NCBI RefSeq assembly: GCF_002245895.1
Contig: NZ_NPJZ01000002.1
Coordinates: 682,001-746,000, forward strand
Length of the DNA stretch: 64,000 nucleotides
Direction of reading: 5' to 3'
From: Rhodococcus sp. OK302
GTDB lineage: Bacteria; Actinomycetota; Actinomycetes; Mycobacteriales; Mycobacteriaceae
The notes beneath the pieces are model-generated. The model saw only the letters and a program-made list of their open reading frames with translations. It was not told the DNA's origin and did no database searches. Made by a program: the position numbers and the translations under genes. Shown piece by piece: positions 53,337 to 62,500 of the stretch (within the stretch, counting starts at the first letter, position 1; every line of letters starts with the position of its first letter).

Positions 53337-54173
53337 CTATTTCAGCAACGCGCCGGCATCGACGGGTAGTGCGACGCCGGTGATGTACCTAGCGTCGTCG
53401 GAGGCCAGAAACAGGACTGCTTTACTGACGTCTTCTGGTTCGATCCAGGGCACTGGCAGTGCGTGGGCGGCCTGGAACGCACTGCGGACGTCGTCGATTG
53501 TCGGTTCTTCGAGGTCTGGCCGAAACAGTGAGAATGTCACAGGATTCATGATCATCGAGGTGCGCACAGAGGTGGGAAGGACTGCATTGACACGCACCGA
53601 CTGTGATGCGTACTCGAGTGCAAGTGTGCGGGTCAGTCCGATCAATCCATGTTTGGCGGCACTGTAGTGCGCCATGTTCGGGATCCCGCGTAGCCCGCCG
53701 ACCGAACTTGTGAGCACGATCGAACCTCCGCTACCGCCGGCGGTGATGTGGGGCATGGCCCCAGCGCAGGTATTCCAGGCGCCGGTCAAGTTGGTATCTA
53801 CGACGTTGCTCCAGGCTGCGTCGGAGAGACCTTTCTCGATGCTTCCGTATCCGGAGATGCCTGCGTTCGCGACGACGATATCGAGTCGGCCCAGTTCAGA
53901 TACTGCTGTATCGATTGCGGACCTGATCTCGACGGAATCTCTCACGTCGGCGACGACAGAGACAATTCGTCGGCCAAGTGATCGAACTATGCGTTCGGTC
54001 TCGTCCAGATCCGATTCGGTTGCCATCGGATAGGTTACGGTCTCGATTTGACGGGCTATGTCCACGGCGATTACATCTGCCCCGGCCTGCGCCAAATAGA
54101 CTGCGTGGCTTCGTCCTTGACCTCGTGCGGCACCTGTTACCAGCGCTACGCGGCCTTCGAGTTCCCCGCTCAC
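53337..54173 (-). CDS. Mycofactocin-coupled short-chain dehydrogenase
   Basis: A 278-residue SDR. The start LEGRVALVTGAARGQGRSHA, the long loop VDIARQIETVTYPMATESDL, GRRIVSVVADVRD and the end ITGVALPVDAGALLK are characteristic of the actinobacterial SDR subgroup that keeps its NAD bound and passes electrons to mycofactocin (TIGR03971-like). NAG (89-91 region), SSVGG and YSAAKHGLIG give the active site. Such enzymes oxidise alcohols, for example carveol or other terpenols. It is the last gene of a minus-strand operon P450-ALDH-ALDH-SDR, with ATGA-type overlap with the ALDH gene. Mycofactocin biosynthesis genes are not in the window. Confidence 0.85.
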   Translation of the reverse strand: MSGELEGRVALVTGAARGQGRSHAVYLAQAGADVIAVDIARQIETVTYPMATESDLDETERIVRSLGRRIVSVVADVRDSVEIRSAIDTAVSELGRLDIVVANAGISGYGSIEKGLSDAAWSNVVDTNLTGAWNTCAGAMPHITAGGSGGSIVLTSSVGGLRGIPNMAHYSAAKHGLIGLTRTLALEYASQSVRVNAVLPTSVRTSMIMNPVTFSLFRPDLEEPTIDDVRSAFQAAHALPVPWIEPEDVSKAVLFLASDDARYITGVALPVDAGALLK

Positions 54174-55618
54174 AAATACGACCCTACGACTTTGGTCTGT
54201 TGGTATTCAGCGAGAGCCTCTGGCCCACCCTCGTGGCCGAATCCGGACTGTTTCCAACCTCCGAACGGTGTATGGAAGTCGGTGATATGGGCGTTGATAT
54301 TGACGGTTCCTGCACGAATGCGCATGGCCATGTTCTCGGCACGTTCGATGTCCGGTGTGAAGACCGCGGAGCCGAGACCGTAGATGGTGTTGTTCGCGAT
54401 CTCGATTGCCTGTGCGTCGGAGTCGTAGGGGATCACCGACAGCACGGGGCCGAAGAGTTCGTCGTGTGCGACGGACTGATCCGCGGAAACATCCGCAATA
54501 ACTGTGGGCTGTACGTACCAACCTTTCTCCAAGTCAGCTGGTCGACCGCCGCCAGTTGCGATAGTCGATCCGTCCGAGACAGCACCGTCGATGGCACCGA
54601 GCACTCGGTCGCGTTGACGTTGTGCGACAAGGGGACCGATCATCGACGACTCGTCGAACGGATCACCCACAATTTGTTGCGCCATCGCCGCCGCGACGGC
54701 TTCCACGATTTCGCTTTCGCGGTGGCGAGGAACAAGCAAGCGGGAGTTGGATACACAGATCTGGCCGTTGTTCTGGCACACGCCGAAGATGATGTCCGGC
54801 AACACGGAATTGATGTCGATGTCGTCGAGCAGTATGGCTGCGGACTTACCTCCCAATTCCAAACTGAGCCGCTTGAGGTCCTGGGCGGCGTCGACCATGA
54901 TCGTGCGACCGGCGGCGGTACTGCCGGTGAACGCAATTTTGTCTACGTCACGATGCCGGACTAGGTGTCGGCCGGCCTCGCGTCCTCCCGGAACGATATT
55001 GACGACGCCGGGTGGAAATCCGGCGGCGTCGAGTGCTTCCGCCAGCAGGTATGCAGATAATGGTGACTCGGGAGCCGGTTTGAGAACAACGGTACAACCG
55101 GCCAAGAGTGCAGGAGCGAGCTTGTACATCGCCAAGAAGATAGGACCGTTCCATGGAACGATTGCTCCGACTACCCCGACAGGTTGTTTGTGCAGTGCCC
55201 ATTCGCCGGCCACTCCGCTGCGGGACGTCTTCAGTTGCACCGATTCTGCGAGGTCCGCGTAGTACTCGAGCATCATGATGGGGCCAGGTGCTTGGCCTGC
55301 CTTGGAATACGAGATCACCGATCCCATCTCGGCTGTGATGGTGTGCGCGAAATCCTCGACTCTGTCGGTCATGGCCTTGGCCAGGTCGCGCATTTTCTCA
55401 GCTCGGTCAATCAGACTGAGCCATGGCCAGTCCGAATGATCGAACGCGGTCCGCGCGGCCGCTACCGCAGCGTCGATATCGGCTGGACCGGCATCGGGCA
55501 CCGAACCGATCACCTGCTCGGTTGCCGGTGAAATCACATCGATCTTGCTCGACGTCGATGGTTGTGACCACCGCCCGCCGATGTAGAAGTGTTCGCGGAC
55601 ATGACTAGGTTCGGACAT
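54170..55618 (-). CDS. Aldehyde dehydrogenase (NAD-dependent)
   Basis: A 482-residue ALDH. It has VPWNGPIFLAMYKLAPALLA, AFTGSTAAGRTIM, the catalytic glutamate in LSLELGGKSAAILLDD, the catalytic cysteine in GVCQNNGQICVSNSRLLVPR and the end FGGWKQSGFGHEGGPEALAE. The VGAI-type N-terminal segment is typical of class 3/betaine-like enzymes. It overlaps the SDR by four bases. It probably oxidises the aldehyde made by the SDR or P450. Its neighbour at 55670 is a second, distinct ALDH, so two aldehydes, or a mono- and a di-aldehyde, may be handled. Confidence 0.9.
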   Translation of the reverse strand: MSEPSHVREHFYIGGRWSQPSTSSKIDVISPATEQVIGSVPDAGPADIDAAVAAARTAFDHSDWPWLSLIDRAEKMRDLAKAMTDRVEDFAHTITAEMGSVISYSKAGQAPGPIMMLEYYADLAESVQLKTSRSGVAGEWALHKQPVGVVGAIVPWNGPIFLAMYKLAPALLAGCTVVLKPAPESPLSAYLLAEALDAAGFPPGVVNIVPGGREAGRHLVRHRDVDKIAFTGSTAAGRTIMVDAAQDLKRLSLELGGKSAAILLDDIDINSVLPDIIFGVCQNNGQICVSNSRLLVPRHRESEIVEAVAAAMAQQIVGDPFDESSMIGPLVAQRQRDRVLGAIDGAVSDGSTIATGGGRPADLEKGWYVQPTVIADVSADQSVAHDELFGPVLSVIPYDSDAQAIEIANNTIYGLGSAVFTPDIERAENMAMRIRAGTVNINAHITDFHTPFGGWKQSGFGHEGGPEALAEYQQTKVVGSYL

Positions 55619-55669
55619 GGGTATCCCACGCTCTCTCGGGCGGTAGTGGTTCGGCGTTCGAGGGAAGTC

Positions 55670-57133
55670 TCAGCCGACTCGGAACGCGATGGCCTGGGGT
55701 TGTCCGAACTCGAGGAGTCCGGCGAGCCCGTGCTCAGCGCCGATCCCGGATGCGCCGTAACCGGTGATCGGAGCGTCGGCGTCGAGGGCAGTTCCACCGC
55801 CGTTGATTCGAACCGACCCGGTCTTCATACGTCGGGCGATCTCCCATGCCTTGCCGGTGTCGGCACTGACAACCCCACCAGACAGACCGAAACGTGAGTC
55901 GTTGGCGATTGAGACCGCCTCGTCGTCAGTGTCGAAGGCAAGGACTACCGCGACTGGACCGAATATTTCTTCTTGTGCCACACGTGCTTTCGGTGTCACG
56001 CCGTGGATGACAGTGGGGGAGAAGAAGAAACCGTCTCTGTCGATCGGGCGCCCTCCGGTGACGACTTTTCCGCCCTCGTTTTCGCCGATCGCCACATACT
56101 CGGCTACCCGCTGTTGTTGCTCGCGGGAGATCAACGGCCCCATCGTAGTTTCAGGGTCAAGGGGATCGCCGATGACCGCATTTTCGGCGCGCGCGGCGAG
56201 GCCGTCGAGGAACTCGTCCACCAGTGAACGGTGTACGACATGTCGGGTCAAGAGCACGCATCCCTGGCCGGAGTGCAGCGTGAAACTGTTGTATGCGATA
56301 TCTACAGCTTGTCGGACCGGTGCGTCCTCTCGGACGATCAGAGCAGACTTTCCACCCAGTTCGAGCACTACAGGTTTGAGTGACCGCGCCGCCAGAGCCA
56401 TGATGTGACTGCCGGTGCGATCGGATCCGGTGAAACTGATCATGTCGACACGTGGGTCTGCAACAAGACTTTCGCCCACGTCCCCGCCACCGGTGACGAT
56501 ATTGATCACTCCGGGTGGAAGGCCGGCCTCGGCGGCCGCTACACCGAGAACCAGACCTTCCAGCGGGGTGAGTGGCGATGGTTTCAGCACCACGGTGTTG
56601 CCCATTGCAAGCGCGGGACCGAGCTTGCACAGGTTCAGGTACAACGGAAAGTTGAACGGCGTAATGAGTCCGACAACCCCGCGCGGCTGATAAACTAATG
56701 CTGTTCCGCCCATCACCGAACCCGCACCCATTCGAAGCGGGGTTGCCGAATCGAGCTGACTCCCGGCCAAATCGATCGCATGTCGAAAACGACCGAACCC
56801 GATACCGAAATGGGTGCCCGCTACGAGGGTGGGTAGCGCCCCGGACTCGGCGGTGATCGTCGACGCGAGTTCCGAGCGGTGGCTGTCGAGAACGTCGACG
56901 AACCGATGAAGCAGGACCGATCTCTCTCGCAAGGACATTCTCGACCACGGACCGTCGTCGTACGCGCGTCGGGCTGCATCCACCGCAGCGTCGAGATCTG
57001 CGGCACCACCCTCGGGTACGGTACCGATCGTCGTTCCAGTCGCCGGGTTCGTCACCGCGGTGGTCCGTTGGTCGTGGGTGGTGACCCATTTTCCGTCGAT
57101 GAAGAGCCGGTCATAGGTGGTCGATGCGAACAT
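55670..57133 (-). CDS. Aldehyde dehydrogenase (NAD-dependent), second copy
   Basis: A 487-residue ALDH different from the one downstream. Landmarks are VGLITPFNFPLYLNLCKLGP, SFTGSDRTGSHIMALAARSL, LELGGKSALIVRED, SGQGCVLLTRHVVHRSL (catalytic Cys) and GGGTALDADAPITGYGASGI near the end. Its stop lies 52 bases before the next ALDH gene. The two proteins share the fold but only moderate similarity, so this is not a recent duplication. Confidence 0.9.
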   Translation of the reverse strand: MFASTTYDRLFIDGKWVTTHDQRTTAVTNPATGTTIGTVPEGGAADLDAAVDAARRAYDDGPWSRMSLRERSVLLHRFVDVLDSHRSELASTITAESGALPTLVAGTHFGIGFGRFRHAIDLAGSQLDSATPLRMGAGSVMGGTALVYQPRGVVGLITPFNFPLYLNLCKLGPALAMGNTVVLKPSPLTPLEGLVLGVAAAEAGLPPGVINIVTGGGDVGESLVADPRVDMISFTGSDRTGSHIMALAARSLKPVVLELGGKSALIVREDAPVRQAVDIAYNSFTLHSGQGCVLLTRHVVHRSLVDEFLDGLAARAENAVIGDPLDPETTMGPLISREQQQRVAEYVAIGENEGGKVVTGGRPIDRDGFFFSPTVIHGVTPKARVAQEEIFGPVAVVLAFDTDDEAVSIANDSRFGLSGGVVSADTGKAWEIARRMKTGSVRINGGGTALDADAPITGYGASGIGAEHGLAGLLEFGQPQAIAFRVG

Positions 57134-57177
57134 GGGTTCCTTGCCTGTCGAGATCGGGACGTGGCGGATCGGTGTGG

Positions 57178-58365
57178 TCAGTCCCAGACGAGTGGGAGTG
57201 TGTCGAGCCCGTTGACCTGGTTCATGTGACGCTGCAGTGTGTGTCCCTCTGCCAGACGGTAATTCGGAATTCTGGCATGGAATTCTTCGAGGACGATCTT
57301 GAGTTCGAGTCGCGCAAGGTGGGATCCGACGCAGCGATGCGGTCCGATGCCGAATGTCAGGTGACGATTGGAATCACGTGTGAAGTCGATGACATCCGGA
57401 TTTTCGAACTGATTCGGATCACGGTTTGCTGCAATCGAATTGATGAGAACCCTTTCGTCCGCGCTTACCGGGCATCCTCCGATCTCGGTGTTCTCGGAGA
57501 CCGCGCGCCCGATCATGATGACGGGTTCGAAGCGGAGGAACTCTTCGACTGCAGCCGGAATGATTGTGGGATCGTCGAGGATCTGCCGGCGTAGGTCCGG
57601 TCGCTGCGCGAGATGCGCGAACATGAATGACATTGCCGACGTGACGGTGTCGAGGCCGCCGAGGAAAAGCAGGAACGCCATGTGGATGAGATCGTCCTCC
57701 GAGATGGGCTCCCCGTCGACCTGTCCCTTGACCAATGCGGTGGCGATGTCGTCCTTTGGATGCAATTTGCGTTCGTCGAGGATGTCCTTGAGGTAGTTCA
57801 TGGCTTGTTCCGACGCTTCGCCGGCCGAGATGGCGCCTTCGCCTTTGTGTGCCTGGTGGTTGATCAAGGTCGCCCAGGTATGGAATTTCTCGGCATCCTC
57901 GACCGGCAGTCCCATCATCTCGGTGAAGATCGTCGTCGGAAGTGGTGCGGCGAGATCGGCAACCAGATCGCAGCTCTTCTGCTCCTGGAACCGAGTGATC
58001 AGCATGTCGCAGAGCTTCCGGATTTGCGGTTCGAGAGCGCTAATATTTCTCGGGGAGAACGCATTCGAAATGAGAGTGCGGTATTTCACGTGCTCCGGGG
58101 GGTCGTACTCGAGGGGAGGGAGGGGGCGAGTCTTCGGCCCCGCGGGGATTCGGGCGCCCTTCGCGCTCGTGAATACTTGATGGTTTTGGAGGATGCGACG
58201 CGATTCTTCGTATTCGGAGACTACCCAGAAGCCGCCCTGGGCGTCGCTGTGCGCGACGGGGCATCGTGCTTGCATCTCTTTCGAGACCTCGATGGGGTCG
58301 GCGCCGAGTCGTGGGTCGTGGTGGTCGAAGTTCTGCACGAAGTGTTCGATCAGTTCGTTGTCCAT
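57178..58365 (-). CDS. Cytochrome P450
   Basis: A 395-residue P450. The I-helix is FLLFLGGLDTVTSAMSFMFA, in which the usual A/G-G-x-D/E-T-T is GGLDTV, the K-helix ExxR is EEFLR, and the heme loop is FGIGPHRCVGSHLA. ATG 58365 is chosen: AAGGAG lies five bases before it, and the longer open frame to 58758 has no start signal and covers the divergent promoter region. It is the first gene of the minus-strand operon and probably hydroxylates a terpenoid-like or alicyclic substrate before the dehydrogenases act. No dedicated ferredoxin is next to it. Confidence 0.92.
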   Translation of the reverse strand: MDNELIEHFVQNFDHHDPRLGADPIEVSKEMQARCPVAHSDAQGGFWVVSEYEESRRILQNHQVFTSAKGARIPAGPKTRPLPPLEYDPPEHVKYRTLISNAFSPRNISALEPQIRKLCDMLITRFQEQKSCDLVADLAAPLPTTIFTEMMGLPVEDAEKFHTWATLINHQAHKGEGAISAGEASEQAMNYLKDILDERKLHPKDDIATALVKGQVDGEPISEDDLIHMAFLLFLGGLDTVTSAMSFMFAHLAQRPDLRRQILDDPTIIPAAVEEFLRFEPVIMIGRAVSENTEIGGCPVSADERVLINSIAANRDPNQFENPDVIDFTRDSNRHLTFGIGPHRCVGSHLARLELKIVLEEFHARIPNYRLAEGHTLQRHMNQVNGLDTLPLVWD

Positions 58366-58819
58366 CCGGGCTCCTTGTTTCGGGGTGGCTGACTTACGGC
58401 GGGCGGAATGATCGAGGCACCAGGACCTGCCGCTTCTTGAGGCGCGATTGTCGCGGTGCCGTCTGAAAGCAGTCTCACGCGTGACCGTTATCACATCCGT
58501 TACATCCGGCAATTCGGCTTGCTGGAGTTCGCGGACAGGCCCACCTCGGGGCGCCTGGCGGTACGGCCCCAGGGTGCACTCGATTTGATTGCGAATGAAA
58601 ACCGCTGCGTCTATTGATTTTTCATCGCCCTCATTGTCGGAACGATTCCGGACCCGCGATCCGCGTCCGGCCGGGGCGTTAAACGGATTAACGTCGCCCG
58701 TAACGCGGATCTCCGTACATTTTCGCCCCAGTGCGACCGAAGACGTGTTCCGCGTCACAGCAGAGTCGGTCGTCTTTCATTCCGTCAGGCGACAAGCCCA
58801 TAGCTGTGGGGAGTATTCA
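58366..58819. promoter_or_regulatory. Divergent control region between the P450 operon and the ABC transporter operon
   Basis: About 450 bases without a convincing gene. CCGTTA occurs twice 12 bases apart (58485-58490 and 58497-58502), each followed by an ACAT within eight bases. The inverted repeat CGTTAA/TTAACG (58677-58693, five-base centre) sits closer to the ATPase gene, and CCGTAACG follows it at 58698. These look like binding sites for a regulator, possibly the MalT-like protein at 62501. Confidence 0.45.
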
Positions 58820-59677
58820 GTGGCTGCATTGGACGAATTGGACCGGGCGGGTCGCCCAGATGTCCTTGACAGTGCCCGGGGCAGAAGCAAGATCCGGGCC
58901 GTTGGTCTCGAACGTACATTTGATACCCCGGGCGGGCTGATGACTGCGCTCGGCCCGCTGGACCTCGAGGTGCGGGACGGAGAGTTCCTGTGCATCGTGG
59001 GTCCATCAGGTTGTGGAAAGTCGACGTTCCTGCGCATTGCCGCGGGGTTGATGGATCCGACAGCCGGCGAATTGACGATCGAACGCGACGGTACCGGGCC
59101 CCTTTCCGCGATGGTGTTCCAGGATTACAGTATTTTTCCCTGGAAAACCGTCGAACAAAATGTTCGTTTCGGTCTGGATGTGGGCCGTCACCGCAGTTCG
59201 GATTCCGATGATCGGATCGACTACTGGCTCTCCAGGCTCGGTCTCGATCAATTTCGCAAGAGTTATCCCAGTGAGCTGTCCGGCGGTATGCGACAACGAG
59301 TCTCGATTGCCAGAGCCCTGGTGGTAGATCCGGAAATATTGCTGATGGATGAGCCCTTCGCGGCGCTCGACGCTCAGCTTCGCATGATCATGCAGGACGA
59401 ATTGTTGGCGTTGTGGCAGGAGCATCGACGCACAGTCGTCTTCATCACGCACAATCTCGATGAAGCTGTTTTGCTCGGCGACCGAGTATTGGTCATGAGT
59501 CAACGACCGGGCCGAGTGGTAGGCGAGTTCACCGTTCCTTTCCCACGGCCTCGAACCGCCGAGATCCGCGGCAGTGGTGAGTTCGCTGCTCTGGAACAAG
59601 AAATCTGGGCAAACCTGCGGCAGGAAGCCTACAGCGACAGCGTGGCTGCCAGCCCTGGAACAGGGGAGACCCGATGA
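58820..59677 (+). CDS. NitT/TauT-type ABC transporter ATPase
   Basis: A 285-residue ATPase of the SsuB/TauB group. Walker A is GPSGCGKST (61-69), the Q-loop lies in VFQDYSIFPWKTV, the signature LSGGMRQR is near 153, Walker B ILLMDEPFAALD is near 173, and the H-loop is in FITHNLDEA. GTG 58820 is chosen because GGGGAG lies seven bases upstream; an open frame reaches 58589, but the added 77 residues are not ATPase-like. The permease gene overlaps its stop. Such importers bring in sulfonates, nitrate or thiamin-like precursors, and also some aromatic acids. Confidence 0.9.
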   Translation: MAALDELDRAGRPDVLDSARGRSKIRAVGLERTFDTPGGLMTALGPLDLEVRDGEFLCIVGPSGCGKSTFLRIAAGLMDPTAGELTIERDGTGPLSAMVFQDYSIFPWKTVEQNVRFGLDVGRHRSSDSDDRIDYWLSRLGLDQFRKSYPSELSGGMRQRVSIARALVVDPEILLMDEPFAALDAQLRMIMQDELLALWQEHRRTVVFITHNLDEAVLLGDRVLVMSQRPGRVVGEFTVPFPRPRTAEIRGSGEFAALEQEIWANLRQEAYSDSVAASPGTGETR

Positions 59678-60576
59678 CTACGATCGATGAGAAGTCTGCG
59701 CGGCCGGGACCGTCGCCAGGAGCAGCCTCGGTAGGGGAATCGTCCAGTACGGTGACATTCCGGCCAAGGTATTCCGCCGCTGATCGGGTGCGAAAGAACC
59801 GGCGGGGCAAGATCATCGACAACTCACTGCGTTTCGGTGTTCCGATGGCGATCGTTCTCCTGTGGCAGATCGGCGCGATTCTCGATGCCTACGATCGGCG
59901 ATTCTTTCCGGCACCCGTCGATGTTGTGCGGTCATTGAAGAAAGCAGTGAGTTCCGGCGTACTGCAGGACGCCTTCCTGGTCAGTGCCTACCGATTGATT
60001 GTGGGTTTTGTCGTCGGCGCACTCGTCGGATTGCTCATGGGATTCTTGCTGGGGCGTATTCCTCGACTCAATATTGCACTGGATCCCATCATCAGTGCCC
60101 TGTACACAGTGCCGAAACTAGCTGTGCTTCCGATCCTCTTGCTGATGTTCGGACTCTCAGACCTTCCTATTCTGATGCTGATTGCGGCCAGTGTCTTTTT
60201 CATCGTGGTTATCAGTACAACCGCCTCGGTGGTATCGGTGCAGAAGAACTACCTCGAACCAGCGCAATGTTTCGGCGCCACCGAGTTTCAAACACTTCGA
60301 CACGTCATATTGCCGGCGTCCCTGCCTGCGGTATTCGTGTCACTTCGACTGGCTGCGGGCAACGCGGTTCTAGTGCTCATCGGTATCGAGTTCGTGCAGG
60401 GCAGTAAGGGCCTCGGCTACCTGATCTGGAATTCCTGGCAGCTCTTCGACGTGGGCAGAATGTACGTCGGTGTGGTGCTGGTCGCTATCTTCGGTGTCCT
60501 CTTCCAAATGTCGATCACCGGCATCGGCAAGATGCTCACCCCCTGGACTCGTCGTGGTGGTTCCGGTGGCCATTGA
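59674..60576 (+). CDS. NitT/TauT-type ABC transporter permease
   Basis: A 300-residue inner-membrane permease of the SsuC/TauC type with about six membrane segments after a charged 50-residue N-terminus. The EAA loop is in YLEPAQCFGATEFQTLRHVI, and the following LPASLPAVFVSLRLAAGNAV is typical. ATGA overlap with the ATPase gene. The C-terminus ends in a short charged tail. It forms the channel for the binding protein at 60671. Confidence 0.88.
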   Translation: MTTIDEKSARPGPSPGAASVGESSSTVTFRPRYSAADRVRKNRRGKIIDNSLRFGVPMAIVLLWQIGAILDAYDRRFFPAPVDVVRSLKKAVSSGVLQDAFLVSAYRLIVGFVVGALVGLLMGFLLGRIPRLNIALDPIISALYTVPKLAVLPILLLMFGLSDLPILMLIAASVFFIVVISTTASVVSVQKNYLEPAQCFGATEFQTLRHVILPASLPAVFVSLRLAAGNAVLVLIGIEFVQGSKGLGYLIWNSWQLFDVGRMYVGVVLVAIFGVLFQMSITGIGKMLTPWTRRGGSGGH

Positions 60577-60670
60577 CACGAGCTGCCTTGATCTTTCGAA
60601 GGCTGGAATTTCTCTGTAACGCAATGGAATTCAATCATCATGCACTGACGATCACGATGGAGGAACAAAC

Positions 60671-61813
60671 ATGCTAGACACTGACACGTCGCAAATCGAC
60701 CATCCGCGAACAGGATTGCGGAACCCAAGGTCAGGTGCGCGACTACTGAAATTGGGCGTTGCCGCGACAGCCCTAGCGCTGGTACTTTCCGGATGCGGCG
60801 GCACAGGGGATCCCAGTGCACAGACGGCCCAGCCGACACCGGAAGCATTTGCGGTCACGGGCGATCCGCTGGCACCGAACCCGCTGCCGGAGAAAACAAC
60901 CATCGTGGTGGGCGTCGGCAAGCAATTGGAGGTCTACGCCCAGTACATGATGGCGCTCGCTGAAGGTGAGTTCGCCAAGGAAAACCTTGTCGTGGAAACC
61001 CAGGACGTACTGGAATCGGACAAGCTTGCGCTGCTGTCGCAGGGCCGGATGGACCTCGGATACAACGCGATGACAGCTGGATTGCTCAATCTGATGGCAA
61101 CCGGTGCAGGGATCAAGGTGGCGTTCCCCGGTGCCGCCTATGCACCCGTGTCCAAGCAGGGGTACTGGTTCAACAAGGACGCATTCGGTGCAGATGGTCC
61201 GCAGGCGTCCGAATTGAAGGGCAAAACTATTCTGACTCCGTCAGGGAACGCGAGCATCTCCGCGTATTACCTTTGGCAATGGGCCCACAAGAACGACCCG
61301 TCTCTGCAGTTGTCCGACCTCAAGTTTCAGGTCATGAAGCCTAACGAGATCGCGTTGGCCATGAGTAACGGTGCAGCTGATGTCGCCCAGGTGACGTCGC
61401 CCGGTTCGGCAATGTTGGACAAGGATCCTTGCTGTGTATTCGTCGATACCGATTTCCCGAGCTATACCTTGGTCGGTTGGGTCGGAAGTGAAAAGTTCCT
61501 GAACGAAAAGCCGGATGTTGCGATGGCCTTCTTCCGGGCTATTGCGCGAACGCAGCGGAGCTACCTGCAGGGCGACTATCACGCGAATCCCGATGTGGCG
61601 GCAAAACTGGCCGATCAAATGGGAATTACGACTGACCGAATCAAAGAACTGCCCAATCTCTTGTTCGATTCGAACTTCGGCCTCGGTGAAAAGAACTTGG
61701 AAGCACAGGCGTACTGGCGGGAGTTGGGACTGCTCACCTACCCGACGGATATGACAGCGGATCAGGTGTACGACACCCGATATGTGGATGTTCTCGGAGG
61801 GTCGACGAGCTGA
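60671..61813 (+). CDS. NitT/TauT-type ABC transporter substrate-binding lipoprotein
   Basis: A 380-residue binding protein. A charged start of about 25 residues, a hydrophobic stretch LGVAATALALVLSGCGG and the lipobox cysteine (C42) mark it as a lipoprotein. The mature fold has TTIVVGVGKQLEVYAQYMMA, then ALLSQGRMDLGYNAMTAGLL, as in SsuA-like proteins. ATG 60671 is preceded by GGAGG. The ligand pocket cannot be read; the operon position beside a P450/ALDH operon suggests an organic acid or sulfonate. Confidence 0.85.
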   Translation: MLDTDTSQIDHPRTGLRNPRSGARLLKLGVAATALALVLSGCGGTGDPSAQTAQPTPEAFAVTGDPLAPNPLPEKTTIVVGVGKQLEVYAQYMMALAEGEFAKENLVVETQDVLESDKLALLSQGRMDLGYNAMTAGLLNLMATGAGIKVAFPGAAYAPVSKQGYWFNKDAFGADGPQASELKGKTILTPSGNASISAYYLWQWAHKNDPSLQLSDLKFQVMKPNEIALAMSNGAADVAQVTSPGSAMLDKDPCCVFVDTDFPSYTLVGWVGSEKFLNEKPDVAMAFFRAIARTQRSYLQGDYHANPDVAAKLADQMGITTDRIKELPNLLFDSNFGLGEKNLEAQAYWRELGLLTYPTDMTADQVYDTRYVDVLGGSTS

Positions 61814-61855
61814 CGTTCGCCCGCATGAGTAATTCGTCTGACAGAAGGAGTTTCG

Positions 61856-62353
61856 ATGATTGACACCCCGCCACCTACCGTTGATTCTGAATCACTTCGT
61901 CGTACGTACGGCTGCTTCCCCAGTGGCGTCGTGGCGTTGTGTGCGCACGATGGTCGGAATCCGATTGGTATGGCCGCGAGTTCATTTACGTCGGTGTCAC
62001 TTGATCCGCCACTGGTCTCGGTTTGTGTTCAGGACACGTCCACCACCTGGCCACGACTGCGGGCTAGCAGGAGGATAGGAATCAGCGTTCTTGCCGAGGG
62101 GCATGACGACGTGTGCATGTCTCTCTCTCGCAAGGATGGAGATCGTTTCTCGGGGGTGGAGTGGGGCGCAGCGGCTGAGGGTTCCGTCTTCGTGCACGGT
62201 TCGACGGTGTGGCTCGACTGCGTTGTCGACAAAGAAGTCGAGGGTGGAGACCACACGATCGTCCTGTTCCGAATACTTGGAGTACAGGCGGACACCACTG
62301 TAGAACCTCTGGTGTTCCACGGAAGCCGGTTCCGGCTTCTGACCGGCGCGTGA
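61856..62353 (+). CDS. Flavin reductase-domain protein
   Basis: A 165-residue protein of the HpaC/DIM6 flavin-reductase fold. It has RRTYGCFPSGVVALCAHDGR, AASSFTSVSLDPPLVSVCVQ (FMN loop), ISVLAEGHDDVC and the end HTIVLFRILGVQADT-like strand, then FHGSRF. It reduces FMN or FAD with NAD(P)H for a two-component monooxygenase. The partner is not adjacent; the LLM proteins at 3135 and 18872 are candidates only by class. AGAAGGAG precedes ATG 61856. Confidence 0.85.
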   Translation: MIDTPPPTVDSESLRRTYGCFPSGVVALCAHDGRNPIGMAASSFTSVSLDPPLVSVCVQDTSTTWPRLRASRRIGISVLAEGHDDVCMSLSRKDGDRFSGVEWGAAAEGSVFVHGSTVWLDCVVDKEVEGGDHTIVLFRILGVQADTTVEPLVFHGSRFRLLTGA

Positions 62354-62500
62354 CGTGATCGGCAACTCCACAGATAGCCGATTGCGCACGATGCCGGGGT
62401 CCTCGGGGGTGCAGAAATTGTTGGAAGCGGAACGCATTGAGTCCGAGGGCGTTTGGTTTGTTACTTTGCCGTATGTTTAACTTCATGTTAGGTATGTAAA

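Noticed and set aside
53978..54964. A 328-codon plus-strand frame over the SDR and ALDH genes
   Set aside because: Antisense to two well-supported enzymes; no domain seen.
58366..58758. N-terminal extension of the second P450
   Set aside because: No start signal, no P450 similarity, and it would fill the divergent promoter region; ATG 58365 has AAGGAG.
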